Source of the DNA: Aurantiacibacter gangjinensis
Lineage (GTDB): Bacteria > Pseudomonadota > Alphaproteobacteria > Sphingomonadales > Sphingomonadaceae
Direction of reading: 5' to 3'
Length of the DNA: 64,000 nucleotides
Assembly (NCBI RefSeq): GCF_001886695.1
Contig: NZ_CP018098.1
Coordinates: forward strand, 165,923-229,922
Below, piece by piece: positions 56,625 to 64,000 of the stretch. A program made the translations under genes and the position numbers. Under the pieces are notes generated by a model. It saw only the letters and a list, made by a program, of their open reading frames with translations. It was not told the origin of the DNA and made no database searches. Position 1 is the stretch's first letter. Each line of letters begins with the position of its first letter.

Positions 56625-57905
56625 ATGAAAACCTGGTTTGCCATTCCACTGTGGCAGCGCGTCGTCGCGGCGCTCATCCTCGGTGCGATCACCGGATATT
56701 TCTGGGGCCCGGGTGCGGAAAGCATCAAGATCATCGGCGATATCTTCATCGATTTCATCAAGATGCTGATCGTGCCGCTGATCTTTTTCAGCGTGGTGTC
56801 GGGCGTGGCCAGTATCGGCAATCTCGGAAAGCTCGGCAGCGTCGGCTGGCGGGCGATCCTGCTCTTCGTCATCACCGGGCAGGTTGCCGTATGGCTGGGC
56901 TTGGCGCTGGGCACATGGCTGGAGCCGGGCGTGGGCCTCGATACGTCGGGCATAACCATGGGCGAAACGCCCGATCCCGCACCGTTCGACTGGCGCGAGA
57001 TGCTGCGCTCTATGATCCCGGTCAGCCCGGTGAGCGTGATGGCCGATGTTCGCGTGCTGCCGCTGATCGTCTTCTCCCTGCTGGTCGGCATCGGCATCCT
57101 GCTGGCGCGCGGCGATGTGGAGGATGATGACGAGGCGGAAAGCGAAAGCGGCGTGCGCGGCGCGGCGATGATCGCGCGCGCTTTCGATGGCGGCGCGCTG
57201 ATCTTCCAGAAAATCACCATCATCGTGATGGAACTCACCCCCTTCGGCGTCTTCGCGCTGATGGCATGGGTGGTCGGCACGCTGGGGCTGGATGCGGTTG
57301 CCGCGCTCGCCAAGCTGGTGGGGCTGAACTATCTAGGCTGCCTGCTTATCATCGGCGTGATGTATACCGGCATCCTCGCTCTGATGGCGCGGGTGTCTGT
57401 CATCGGCTTCTTCCGCGGCATGGTGGATGCCATTGCCGTCGCCTATTCCACCGCCAGCTCCAGCGCGACGCTGCCGGTTACGCTGCGCTGCACCCAGCGC
57501 AATCTCGGCGTGAGCAAGCCGACCTCCAGCTTCGTCGTCTCGCTCGGCTCGACCATCAACATGGATGGCACGGCGATGTATCTCGGCCTTGCCACGCTGT
57601 TCGGCGCGCAGATCTTCGGCGTGGACCTTTCCATGGCGGACTATTTCATGATCGCGCTGCTGGCGACGGTCGGCTCCATCGGCGCGGCGGGCATTCCGGG
57701 CGGCGGCCTGGTGATGATGGGCGCGATCTTCACCGCCGTGCAGGTGCCGCTGGAAACCATCGCCTTCGTGGCAGGCGTAGACCGCATCATGGACATGATG
57801 CGCACCGCGACCAACGTCACCGGCGATGCGACGGTGACAGTGACGACAGCCAGCGCCATGGGCGAGCTCGACAAGGGCGAACTGCGCAGCGCGGATGATG
57901 TGTAA
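56625..57905 (+). CDS. Dicarboxylate/amino acid:cation symporter
   Basis: A 426-aa DAACS-family carrier (GltP/DctA type) importing C4-dicarboxylates, glutamate or related amino acids with Na+ or H+. The serine-rich AYSTASSSATLPVTLRC and SLGSTINMDGTAMY motifs, then IPGGGLVMMGAI, are diagnostic. Start ATG 56625; TTG 56610 is the alternative. The acidic stretch DVEDDDEAESESG at about 166-178 is a family-variable loop. Confidence 0.9.
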   Translation: MKTWFAIPLWQRVVAALILGAITGYFWGPGAESIKIIGDIFIDFIKMLIVPLIFFSVVSGVASIGNLGKLGSVGWRAILLFVITGQVAVWLGLALGTWLEPGVGLDTSGITMGETPDPAPFDWREMLRSMIPVSPVSVMADVRVLPLIVFSLLVGIGILLARGDVEDDDEAESESGVRGAAMIARAFDGGALIFQKITIIVMELTPFGVFALMAWVVGTLGLDAVAALAKLVGLNYLGCLLIIGVMYTGILALMARVSVIGFFRGMVDAIAVAYSTASSSATLPVTLRCTQRNLGVSKPTSSFVVSLGSTINMDGTAMYLGLATLFGAQIFGVDLSMADYFMIALLATVGSIGAAGIPGGGLVMMGAIFTAVQVPLETIAFVAGVDRIMDMMRTATNVTGDATVTVTTASAMGELDKGELRSADDV

Positions 57906-57923
57906 AAGAAGGGGACAAGCGTA

Positions 57924-58337
57924 ATGGGTGACAGTGCAGCAACCGCGGTCGCGAAGCGGCTCTATGAGGCTTTTGCGGCTGGAGATATGGATGCGATCGC
58001 CGCGCTGCTCGGCGATGACGTAGAGTGGGTCGAGGCAGAGAGCGGTCCCTACGAGGCGGGCAATCCGCACACCGGCATGGCAGGCGTCGGCGCAGGCGTA
58101 TTCGGCCCCATCGGCGAGGCTTACGACGGTTTCGCAGCTACGCCGCAGCGCTTCACCTGCGAAGGCAATCGCGTCGCGGCTGAGGGGCGCTATACAGGGA
58201 CCAACAAGCGAACGGGTGACAAACTCGACGCCCAATTCGTACACGTTTTCACTGTCGATGGCGCGCGGATCAAGGCGTTCCAGCAATACACGGATACGCA
58301 TCAGTGGCGGCGCCTCGAAGGGACGCTGGGCGACTGA
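57924..58337 (+). CDS. SnoaL-like / NTF2-fold protein
   Basis: A 137-aa small protein of the NTF2-like ketosteroid-isomerase fold: AVAKRLYEAFAAGDMDAIAALLGDDVEW and the later strands CEGNRVAAEGRYTGTNKRTG fit. It may be an enzyme or small-molecule binding protein; no catalytic residues can be assigned. Nineteen bases after the symporter gene, convergent with nth. Confidence 0.78.
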   Translation: MGDSAATAVAKRLYEAFAAGDMDAIAALLGDDVEWVEAESGPYEAGNPHTGMAGVGAGVFGPIGEAYDGFAATPQRFTCEGNRVAAEGRYTGTNKRTGDKLDAQFVHVFTVDGARIKAFQQYTDTHQWRRLEGTLGD

Positions 58338-58341
58338 AGGC

Positions 58342-58992
58342 TCACCGCCCCTTCGGCTTCTCCAGCACCTTCTTGCGATAGCTGCACAGGTCCACCAGCT
58401 GGCAGCGCCAGCATTCGGGCGTGCGGGCTTTGCAGACGTAGCGGCCGTGCAGGATCAGCCAGTGATGGGCGTGCAGGCGGAAGGGCTGGGGCACGCGCTT
58501 TTCCAGCTTGGCTTCGACCTGCTCTGGCGTTTTCCCTTTGGCGAGGCCGGTGCGATTGCCGACGCGCAGGATATGGGTGTCGACGGCGAATGTCTCCTGC
58601 TTGAACCAGCAATTGAGCACGACATTGGCCGTCTTGCGCCCGACGCCGGGCAGGCGGACGAGATCCTCGCGCGTGTCGGGGACTTTGCCGCCATACTCGT
58701 CGACCAGCAGCTGGCTTAGCGCGATGACGTTCTTCGCTTTGGAGTTGAACAGGCCGATAGTCTTGATGTGGTCGATCAATCCCTCCAGCCCCAGATCGAG
58801 CATTTGCTGCGGCGTTTCCACCTTGGCGAACAGCGCGCGGGTCGCTTTGTTTACGCCCACATCGGTCGCTTGGGCCGAGAGCGCCACGGCCACCACGAGC
58901 TGGTAGCAATTGCCGTATTCCAGCTCGGTTTCCGGCTCCGGATTGTCCTCCGCCAGCCGCCGGAAGAACTCGAAGATCTGGTCTTTCGTCAT
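58342..58992 (-). CDS. nth: Endonuclease III
   Basis: A 216-aa DNA glycosylase/AP lyase removing oxidised pyrimidines. HhH motif LPGVGRKTA with catalytic Lys 120, Asp 138 in AVDTHI, and the 4Fe-4S cysteines C187, C194, C197 and C203 are all present. It overlaps the M48 protease gene by four bases. Confidence 0.96.
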   Translation of the reverse strand: MTKDQIFEFFRRLAEDNPEPETELEYGNCYQLVVAVALSAQATDVGVNKATRALFAKVETPQQMLDLGLEGLIDHIKTIGLFNSKAKNVIALSQLLVDEYGGKVPDTREDLVRLPGVGRKTANVVLNCWFKQETFAVDTHILRVGNRTGLAKGKTPEQVEAKLEKRVPQPFRLHAHHWLILHGRYVCKARTPECWRCQLVDLCSYRKKVLEKPKGR

Positions 58993-60149
58993 TCAGTCCC
59001 GGCCTGATTGGCCAGCTTCCATTCCATCGCCGTGCGTATGCGGTTTTCGACCGTCGGGTGGGTGTAGAACAGCGTCTCCTCCACCGGGCCTGCCAGCGGG
59101 TAGCGATATTCTGCCGTCTTGATGAGCGCGCCCGCCAGCGCATCGGGCAGGCCGACCGTGGCGAGCGAGTAGGCGTCCGCCTCTCGCTCCCCCACGCGGG
59201 TGAGGGTATTGGTGACAGGCCCGGCGAGGGTCGAGAGCAGGCCGAGGACGAACAGAAACACCGGCAATCCGCGAATGTCGGAAATTTCCGCATCCGTCCC
59301 GAACCACCGCGCGAAACGCGGGTAAAGCCTGTCGGTCAGCCAGAAAAGAAAGATCGCCAGCACGCTCAGGACCAGCACGCTGCGCCACACATGGCCGAGC
59401 ACGTAATGGCCGATCTCGTGTCCGGTTACGGCCTTCACTTCGTCCAGCGAAGCCTCGTCCATGGCCACGTCGGAAATGGCGATGCGCGCCGATCCGCCGA
59501 CGCCCGAGACGTTGGCGGTGAAATTGTTGGACTGGCGCGATCCGTCATACATGAAGACCCGGTCCTCCGGCACGCCAGCCTCGGCGGCCAGTTCCAGCAC
59601 GGCGTCGCGCACTTCGCCTTCGGGAATGGGCTGGTAATCGTTGAACAGCGGCTCGATCAGGATGGGGCTGAGCAGCAGCATGAAGGCGACGAGGCTGGCG
59701 ACGAGGCCGCCCGCCCATGCCCACCAGAACCGCCCCGTCTTGCGCAGCAGCCAGTACACGCCAAGTAGGAAGATCGCCCCGATCACCGCGCTCAGCACAA
59801 GGCCGATGGCACCCTGTGCGACAAAATCGGACAGCGGCTGGCTCGTGCGGTCATATTGCGTTTCGCGCCACCAGTCGGTGTAGATCGACCACGGCAGCGT
59901 CAGCAGCGTGCTGATGATGAGGAAGGTTGTCGCCACCAGCAGGATGCGCAGCCACCGCTTCTCGGTATAGGCGGCCACGCGGTCGAGCACGCCCCAGCGC
60001 ACGATCACCCACGTCACCAATGCTGAGACGACCAGCCCCCACAGTATCAGCCAGTGATTGCCCGTGGTGTAGTCGCGCGCCAGCGCCAGTTCCTCGGCGC
60101 TCAGCGTCGCCATCCATTCCTGCGTCGCCGCAGCGGCCAGTATTTGCAT
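58989..60149 (-). CDS. M48-family membrane metallopeptidase (Ste24/HtpX type)
   Basis: A 386-aa integral-membrane protease. Helices occupy most of the first 200 residues. The zinc site HEIGHYVLGH is at about residue 250, and the third ligand is in READAYSLA near 328. It resembles CAAX prenyl protease 1/Ste24-type enzymes, probably a quality-control protease in bacteria. Start ATG 60149 after GAGAGGGG; the frame to 60251 is an unlikely extension. Overlaps nth by four bases. Confidence 0.9.
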   Translation of the reverse strand: MQILAAAATQEWMATLSAEELALARDYTTGNHWLILWGLVVSALVTWVIVRWGVLDRVAAYTEKRWLRILLVATTFLIISTLLTLPWSIYTDWWRETQYDRTSQPLSDFVAQGAIGLVLSAVIGAIFLLGVYWLLRKTGRFWWAWAGGLVASLVAFMLLLSPILIEPLFNDYQPIPEGEVRDAVLELAAEAGVPEDRVFMYDGSRQSNNFTANVSGVGGSARIAISDVAMDEASLDEVKAVTGHEIGHYVLGHVWRSVLVLSVLAIFLFWLTDRLYPRFARWFGTDAEISDIRGLPVFLFVLGLLSTLAGPVTNTLTRVGEREADAYSLATVGLPDALAGALIKTAEYRYPLAGPVEETLFYTHPTVENRIRTAMEWKLANQAGTE

Positions 60150-60190
60150 CGTGTTCCCCTCTCCCGAGACCCTGTCAGCCCGAAAGCTGT

Positions 60191-60922
60191 TTAACCCAGT
60201 CCAAGCACATCGTTCATCGTATAGCGACCGGCCTCCCGACCAATCAGCCATGCGGCTCCACGAACGGCGCCGCGCGCGAAGATGGAGCGGTTTTCCGCGC
60301 TGTGCGAGAGCGTGATGCGCTCCTGCTCGCCGGCGAAAATGGCCGAGTGATCGCCCGCAACCGTGCCGCCGCGCAGCGATGCGAAGCCGATGGCACCCTG
60401 CGCCCGCTCGCCTGTCATCCCGTCGCGTCCACGCTCGCTATTGTCATCCAGCGCGATGCCGCGCCCCTCGGCGGCGGCCATGCCCATGAGCAGCGCGGTG
60501 CCCGAAGGCGCGTCGACCTTGTGGCGATGATGCATCTCCACGATCTCGATATCCCAGTCCTCGCCCAGCGTCTCTGCCGCGCGGTGGATCAGGTGGCACA
60601 GCACGTTCACACCGAGCGAGGTATTGCCAGTATGGAGAACGGGGATCGCTTCGGCAGCCTCGTCGATGGCGCGGTGATGCTCGTCTTCCAGCCCGGTGGT
60701 GCCGATGAGGATGGGAATGCCAGCTTCTCGCGCCGCCTGCAGATTGCCCGCCAGCGCGCCGGGCGCGGAGAAATCGACCAGCGCATCGCTCTTCGCGGCC
60801 AGCGCGCCCACGGCATCGCCATGATCCGCGCCGCCTGCGAAGCTGTGTTCGCTGCCCTCAAGCACGTCGGCAATCGCCTGCCCCATGCGCCCTGCGCTGC
60901 CGATAATGCCGATCTTTGCCAC
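60191..60922 (-). CDS. dapB: 4-hydroxy-tetrahydrodipicolinate reductase
   Basis: A 243-aa enzyme of lysine/diaminopimelate synthesis. The Rossmann motif GSAGRMGQAI, the signature EMHHRHKVDAPSGTAL and SLRGGTVAGDHSAIF near the C-terminus are present. GTG 60922 is preferred over GTG 60928 because AAGGAG sits five bases before it and overlaps the other. Confidence 0.95.
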   Translation of the reverse strand: MAKIGIIGSAGRMGQAIADVLEGSEHSFAGGADHGDAVGALAAKSDALVDFSAPGALAGNLQAAREAGIPILIGTTGLEDEHHRAIDEAAEAIPVLHTGNTSLGVNVLCHLIHRAAETLGEDWDIEIVEMHHRHKVDAPSGTALLMGMAAAEGRGIALDDNSERGRDGMTGERAQGAIGFASLRGGTVAGDHSAIFAGEQERITLSHSAENRSIFARGAVRGAAWLIGREAGRYTMNDVLGLG

Positions 60923-60941
60923 TCTCACTCCTTAATCGTCA

Positions 60942-61023
60942 TGCTGAACTTGTTTCAGCATCCATCCTGCCTCACACACCGGCCGGAGCATGATGATCGA
61001 TAGACCCTGAAACAAGTTCAGGG
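60942..61023. repeat. Second inverted REP-like pair
   Basis: TGCTGAACTTGTTTCAGCA (60942-60960) and CCCTGAAACAAGTTCAGGG (61005-61023) are each imperfect palindromes, and their 15-base cores are reverse complements. They lie between divergent dapB and the sirtuin gene and resemble the other REP pair in layout but not sequence, so two families may coexist. Confidence 0.68.
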
Positions 61024-61048
61024 TAACGACAAGTGATGGAGAACCAGC

Positions 61049-61744
61049 ATCGTAAATATCGTCATCCTCACGGGCGCAGGAATCTCCGCAGAAAGCGGAC
61101 TCAAGACCTTCCGCGCGGAGGACGGATTGTGGGAGAACCACCCGGTCGAGCAAGTAGCAACGCCAGAGGGGTTCGCCCGTGACCCCGACCTCGTGCAGCG
61201 CTTTTACGACGAGCGTCGCGCACAAATCCGCGCTGCCGCGCCGAACGCCGCACATAAGGCTCTCGGTCGGCTGGAGCGCGAATTCGACGGCAATCTCCTG
61301 CTGGTCACCCAGAACATCGACGACCTGCACGAGCGCGGCGGAGCAACGCAAACGCTCCACATGCACGGCGAGGCGCTGTCGGCCTGGTGCCTGTCGTGCG
61401 ACACACGCCACAGCTGGTCCACAACCTTGCGCGACAGCCCCCAATGCCCCTCTTGCGGAGACGCGGCGTTGCGGCCCGACATCGTGTGGTTCGGCGAAAT
61501 GCCCTATCAGATGGACCGGATCTTCGACGCGCTGTCGCGGGCGGACCTGTTCGTCTCAATCGGCACCAGCGGCGCGGTCTATCCCGCCGCCGGCTTCGTG
61601 CAGCAAGCCTCTGCCAATGGCGCGCGCACGCTGGAGCTGAACCTCGAGCGCAGCGCAGGCTCGCACCTGTTCGACGAGACGCGGCTCGGCCCGGCGAGCG
61701 AACTTGTGCCGACGTGGGTGGACGAGATGCTGGCAGGCGATTGA
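61049..61744 (+). CDS. cobB: Sirtuin-type NAD-dependent protein deacylase, apparently started by AUC
   Basis: A 231-aa sirtuin: NIVILTGAGISAESGLKTF (NAD site), QNIDDLHERGG, HMHGE with the catalytic His, and the zinc Cys pairs in CLSC and CPSC. In frame only TGA lies upstream of ATC 61049, and there is no ATG/GTG/TTG before TTG 61127, a start that would remove the essential GAGIS loop. ATC 61049 has GGAG seven bases upstream and would give (M)VNIVILTGAG, a typical sirtuin N-terminus. Probably removes acyl groups from lysines of metabolic enzymes. Confidence 0.88.
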   Translation: MVNIVILTGAGISAESGLKTFRAEDGLWENHPVEQVATPEGFARDPDLVQRFYDERRAQIRAAAPNAAHKALGRLEREFDGNLLLVTQNIDDLHERGGATQTLHMHGEALSAWCLSCDTRHSWSTTLRDSPQCPSCGDAALRPDIVWFGEMPYQMDRIFDALSRADLFVSIGTSGAVYPAAGFVQQASANGARTLELNLERSAGSHLFDETRLGPASELVPTWVDEMLAGD

Positions 61745-61778
61745 CCCGCCTTTAACCATGACGCGCTATCGTGCCGGG

Positions 61779-62252
61779 ATGACGACGTTCCTGCGCATCC
61801 TGATGCTGATCTGCCTGCTGCCCTATGCCTGGGTTGGCTGGTACTGGCTGGATTTCTGGTTGCTGGCCGAGACCGACAATATCGATGCCCAGATGCTTCT
61901 CAACTCATTCGTGCTTTTTTGCGCGGCGCCGTTCCTGATCGCCTTTTTTGCGATCGTTGGCAGCGTGAGGGGCGCGATTGCGCTGAAGGATGGATTGGCT
62001 GACAGAAAACCCGCTCAAGTCGTGCGAAATTCCGGCTGGCTCTGGCTTACCGTCAGTATTGCCGTCGCTGCGACTGCGACGTCATTGCAGCTTTATAGCA
62101 TCTGGTTTCCCGACGTGCCCGAGGGGCGGGACCGGCTGGGGCGTATTTGCGAGACCACCGAAACGGGCAGCACACGGTGTCGCCCCGATCCGGACAACAC
62201 GGAGACATTTCTCGACCAGGTGAACCGCAAGATTCGCGACGGGGAGCTATAG
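61779..62252 (+). CDS. Small membrane protein of unknown function
   Basis: A 157-aa protein starting at ATG 61779 (ATG 61758 also possible; neither has a strong ribosome-binding site). Three hydrophobic segments: MLICLLPYAWVGWYWLDFWLL, SFVLFCAAPFLIAFFAIVG and WLWLTVSIAVAATAT. The polar C-terminus has a cysteine pair (GRICETTETGSTRCRP). No family recognised. Confidence 0.6.
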   Translation: MTTFLRILMLICLLPYAWVGWYWLDFWLLAETDNIDAQMLLNSFVLFCAAPFLIAFFAIVGSVRGAIALKDGLADRKPAQVVRNSGWLWLTVSIAVAATATSLQLYSIWFPDVPEGRDRLGRICETTETGSTRCRPDPDNTETFLDQVNRKIRDGEL

Positions 62253-62444
62253 CGGGGCCGAAATTTCGAGGTTTCCATTCGTGCTGCAAGGTCTTGGCAG
62301 ATTATTGCAAAGGCGCCAGATGGTTAACGCGCGTGGCAGGTCATCGCCGCTATGCTACATGACACTATGACGTCACGGCGCCGCGCGAGTGCCGACACGC
62401 CATGAAGGGGTCGGACCTTTGCCCATTTTGAAGGCGGTTCTGAC

Positions 62445-62819
62445 ATGACATTGCATTCAACGCTGGATGGCGTTGCCGAAATCTACAGGCGGCTGGAAAC
62501 TGCTGCGTTGCACGACACCACGCCGGATGCGGAGGAAATCCTCTATCTGCGGCGCCAGTTCGCCAAGGCCTATCTCGCCTTTACCGAGGCGCTGGACGAT
62601 CCTGCCTTCCAGGCTGCCCACCCGGCGCTCGCCGCTTCGCTCAAGGACCGGATGGGCACGCTGCGCATCCGCCTGATGACGCATACGCTCGACTGGCAGC
62701 CAGACCACATCCGGCAAGAGCCCGCGGCCTATCGCAAGGCTGCCATCGCCGTGCGCGATCTTGTCGGTGATTTTATCGAAGAGACGCGCAAGCGGCTGAA
62801 CGAAGATGGGATCGACTAG
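62445..62819 (+). CDS. Conserved-looking helical protein of unknown function
   Basis: A 124-aa soluble protein, almost entirely predicted helical (RRLETAALHDTTPDAEEILYLRRQFAKAYLAFTEAL and KAAIAVRDLVGDFIEETRKRL). GAAGG precedes the ATG. Convergent with the ThiF-like gene, five bases apart. No known family. Confidence 0.6.
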   Translation: MTLHSTLDGVAEIYRRLETAALHDTTPDAEEILYLRRQFAKAYLAFTEALDDPAFQAAHPALAASLKDRMGTLRIRLMTHTLDWQPDHIRQEPAAYRKAAIAVRDLVGDFIEETRKRLNEDGID

Positions 62820-62824
62820 CCGCC

Positions 62825-63598
62825 TCAGCAGGCCTTGCAGGCGGCATCCTTCGCAATCGTGAGCGTGCGCATGGCGGGCTTCAGACCGTCCATCAGATGC
62901 AGCTTGCCCCAGCCGGGCTCGCCCATATGGCCCGATCCTGCAGTGAGAATGCGCACCGCCTGTATCGCCGCGAACGTGCCCGTCCAGCCGACCATGGCAC
63001 CTAGAACGCCGTCCTCGGCGCAGGTGTCGCAATCCTCCGCATCGAAAGCATCGCCCACGAAACAGCGATAGCACGGCTCATCTTCGAGATGCCCCTGAAA
63101 GGCTGCGACTTGCCCCTGGAAGCGTCCGATGGCGGCGGATAACAGCGGTACGTGCGCGGCGACGCAGGCGTCCGATACGGCAAGGCGGGTGGCGAAATTG
63201 TCCGTCCCGTCGACCACCAGGTCGGCTTCGGCGATCAGGCTTTTGGCATTGCCAGCATCAACGCGGCGGTCGTGAATGTGCGCTGTGAGTTTGTCATCGA
63301 AATTGGCGAGCCATCGCCGGGCCGAGACCGCCTTGCCGTGCCCGATATCGCGCGTCGTGTAGATCGTCTGGCGCTGGAGGTTGCTCGCCTCGACCTCGCC
63401 ATCGTCCACCAGCGTCAGCGTGCCGACACCGGCGCCTGCAAGATATTGCAGCACCGGCGCGCCGATGCCGCCAAGGCCGATGATCGCGACATGGCTGCGG
63501 GTCAGCGCCGCCTGCCCCGCACCGCCGATCTCGGGCAGTACGATGTGGCGGGCGAAGCGGTCCAGCCGTGCGGGATCGGAAATGTCGCTGGCACTCAT
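62825..63598 (-). CDS. ThiF/MoeB/HesA-family adenylyltransferase (E1-like)
   Basis: A 257-aa enzyme that activates a ubiquitin-like sulfur carrier protein at its C-terminal Gly with ATP. GLGGIGAPVLQYLAGAGVGTLTLVDDG (about 41-67, ATP site), EASNLQRQTIY, VDGTDNFATR and the zinc-type cysteines CYRC...CDTC and C-terminal CKAC are seen. No rhodanese domain. It may serve thiamine, molybdopterin or tRNA thiolation. Its partner sulfur carrier is not in the window. Confidence 0.9.
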   Translation of the reverse strand: MSASDISDPARLDRFARHIVLPEIGGAGQAALTRSHVAIIGLGGIGAPVLQYLAGAGVGTLTLVDDGEVEASNLQRQTIYTTRDIGHGKAVSARRWLANFDDKLTAHIHDRRVDAGNAKSLIAEADLVVDGTDNFATRLAVSDACVAAHVPLLSAAIGRFQGQVAAFQGHLEDEPCYRCFVGDAFDAEDCDTCAEDGVLGAMVGWTGTFAAIQAVRILTAGSGHMGEPGWGKLHLMDGLKPAMRTLTIAKDAACKAC

Positions 63599-63802
63599 GC
63601 CATCCCCCTAGCGCGATGGGGCAGGGCATGAAACGGCGGAAAAGCTTTCCTACAATCTGGGCGCAATGCCAGCACCGCTCCGGTCATCCGCCCGGCGCGG
63701 TGACGCGATAGATTTCCGCGCCTTCCCGCAAATCTGTCAACTTCGTTTGCGGAAGAAAGCCTAGTGAATACAATGCTTTGTGGGCGTGTTCGGCTCAGAG
63801 AA

Positions 63803-63820
63803 GTTGACACCCGTGTCAAC
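63803..63820. promoter_or_regulatory. Palindromic operator-like site
   Basis: GTTGACAC-CC-GTGTCAAC, a perfect 8-bp dyad with two central bases. Typical of a binding site for a dimeric regulator. Confidence 0.45.
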
Positions 63821-63863
63821 TCGCACCGTGTGCAACACTCTGTGCGCACGCTGGGCACAACTC

Positions 63864-63953
63864 TGTGGAGCGAGGCGGGAAAACCGCTTCGCCTGCACTG
63901 TAGACAGGCGTGTGGACAGCCATGTGGATATGCTGTCGACGCGTTGTGGATAT
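63864..63953. promoter_or_regulatory. Cluster of DnaA-box-like sequences
   Basis: Four same-direction matches to TGTGGATAA within 90 bases: TGTGGAGCG (63864), TGTGGACAG (63911), TGTGGATAT (63923) and TGTGGATAT (63945); the last two differ from consensus at one base. This could be part of a replication origin or a DnaA-controlled promoter. No AT-rich unwinding element is visible before the window ends. Confidence 0.45.
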
Positions 63954-64000
63954 GGGATGGTCCGGCGACGCAGCATGGCCGCGCCGCCGGTAGTCCGAAA

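Larger units (their letters stand above)
63599..64000. other. Intergenic region at the right edge, no gene supported
   Basis: 402 bases without a convincing reading frame; minus-strand frames at 63595-63858 and 63761-63976 look like chance. It holds the palindrome GTTGACAC CC GTGTCAAC (63803-63820) and the DnaA-box-like cluster at 63864-63953. An ATG at 63975 opens a frame that leaves the window after about eight codons and cannot be judged. Confidence 0.45.

Noticed and set aside
61127..61744. Sirtuin starting at TTG 61127
   Set aside because: This start would delete the conserved GAGISAESG loop needed for NAD binding.
63595..63976. Minus-strand frames at the right edge
   Set aside because: Overlap the DnaA-box cluster, Arg/Ser-rich, no ribosome-binding site.

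Overview
The window looks like a chromosomal segment of a GC-rich alphaproteobacterium, most probably a sphingomonad of the Erythrobacteraceae type. This rests on the gene content (TonB-dependent receptor, imuA-imuB-dnaE2 cassette, UPF0262 protein, a zinc-less L36, the block rpmH-rnpA-yidD-yidC-engB), an alphaproteobacterial SOS box, and REP-type repeats of a kind I recall from this order. No rRNA, tRNA or CRISPR array was recognised.

Region by region. 1-1521: 5' part of a sucrose-phosphate synthase with a fused phosphatase domain, running off the left edge. 1668-4345: accessory stretch with a small membrane gene broken by an in-frame stop, a lipoprotein, about 1 kb with little coding signal, and a short tyrosine recombinase. 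4961-13124: outer-membrane receptor, a LytTR membrane regulator, and a tightly packed four-gene export operon (DUF1838, M24 peptidase-like, NTF2/repeat protein, lipoprotein), followed by an AT-rich junction and the C-terminal stub of another TonB receptor. 13276-21592: a DASS transporter, the SOS mutagenesis cassette dnaE2/imuB/imuA behind a LexA box, and a secreted unknown. 21783-26439: valine/amino-acid catabolism (mmsA, mmsB, gdhA, enoyl-CoA hydratase). 26561-31202: manA, a sulfotransferase-like gene, and a self-contained operon of three small membrane proteins, an XRE regulator and an exported hydrolase. 31202-44700: mainly housekeeping genes (ftsH, rpoZ, dnaB, galE, rpmJ) mixed with envelope proteins of unknown role. 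44840-52227: HxlR regulator, TonB_C-like protein, comM, ClpP-like protein, then rpmH-rnpA-yidD-yidC-engB and a 14-codon mini-gene. 52286-63598: CHASE2-EAL protein, GST, dapE, dicarboxylate symporter, nth, M48 protease, dapB, sirtuin, and a ThiF/MoeB-like E1 enzyme. 63803-64000: a cluster of DnaA-box-like sequences at the right edge.

How genes work together. RpmH/RnpA/YidD/YidC/EngB join ribosome, RNase P, membrane insertion and ribosome assembly. ImuA/ImuB/DnaE2 form the inducible translesion mutasome. MmsA/MmsB with the hydratase cover distal valine breakdown. DapE and DapB both serve the lysine/diaminopimelate pathway but lie in different transcription units. The receptor/LytTR/DUF1838/M24 block may be an uptake and processing system for an unknown ligand.

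The most unusual observation is that three recognisable genes (yidD, a conserved 108-aa protein, and a sirtuin) have no ATG/GTG/TTG at the expected start. Each instead has AUA or AUC placed 6-7 bases after a GGAG ribosome-binding site.
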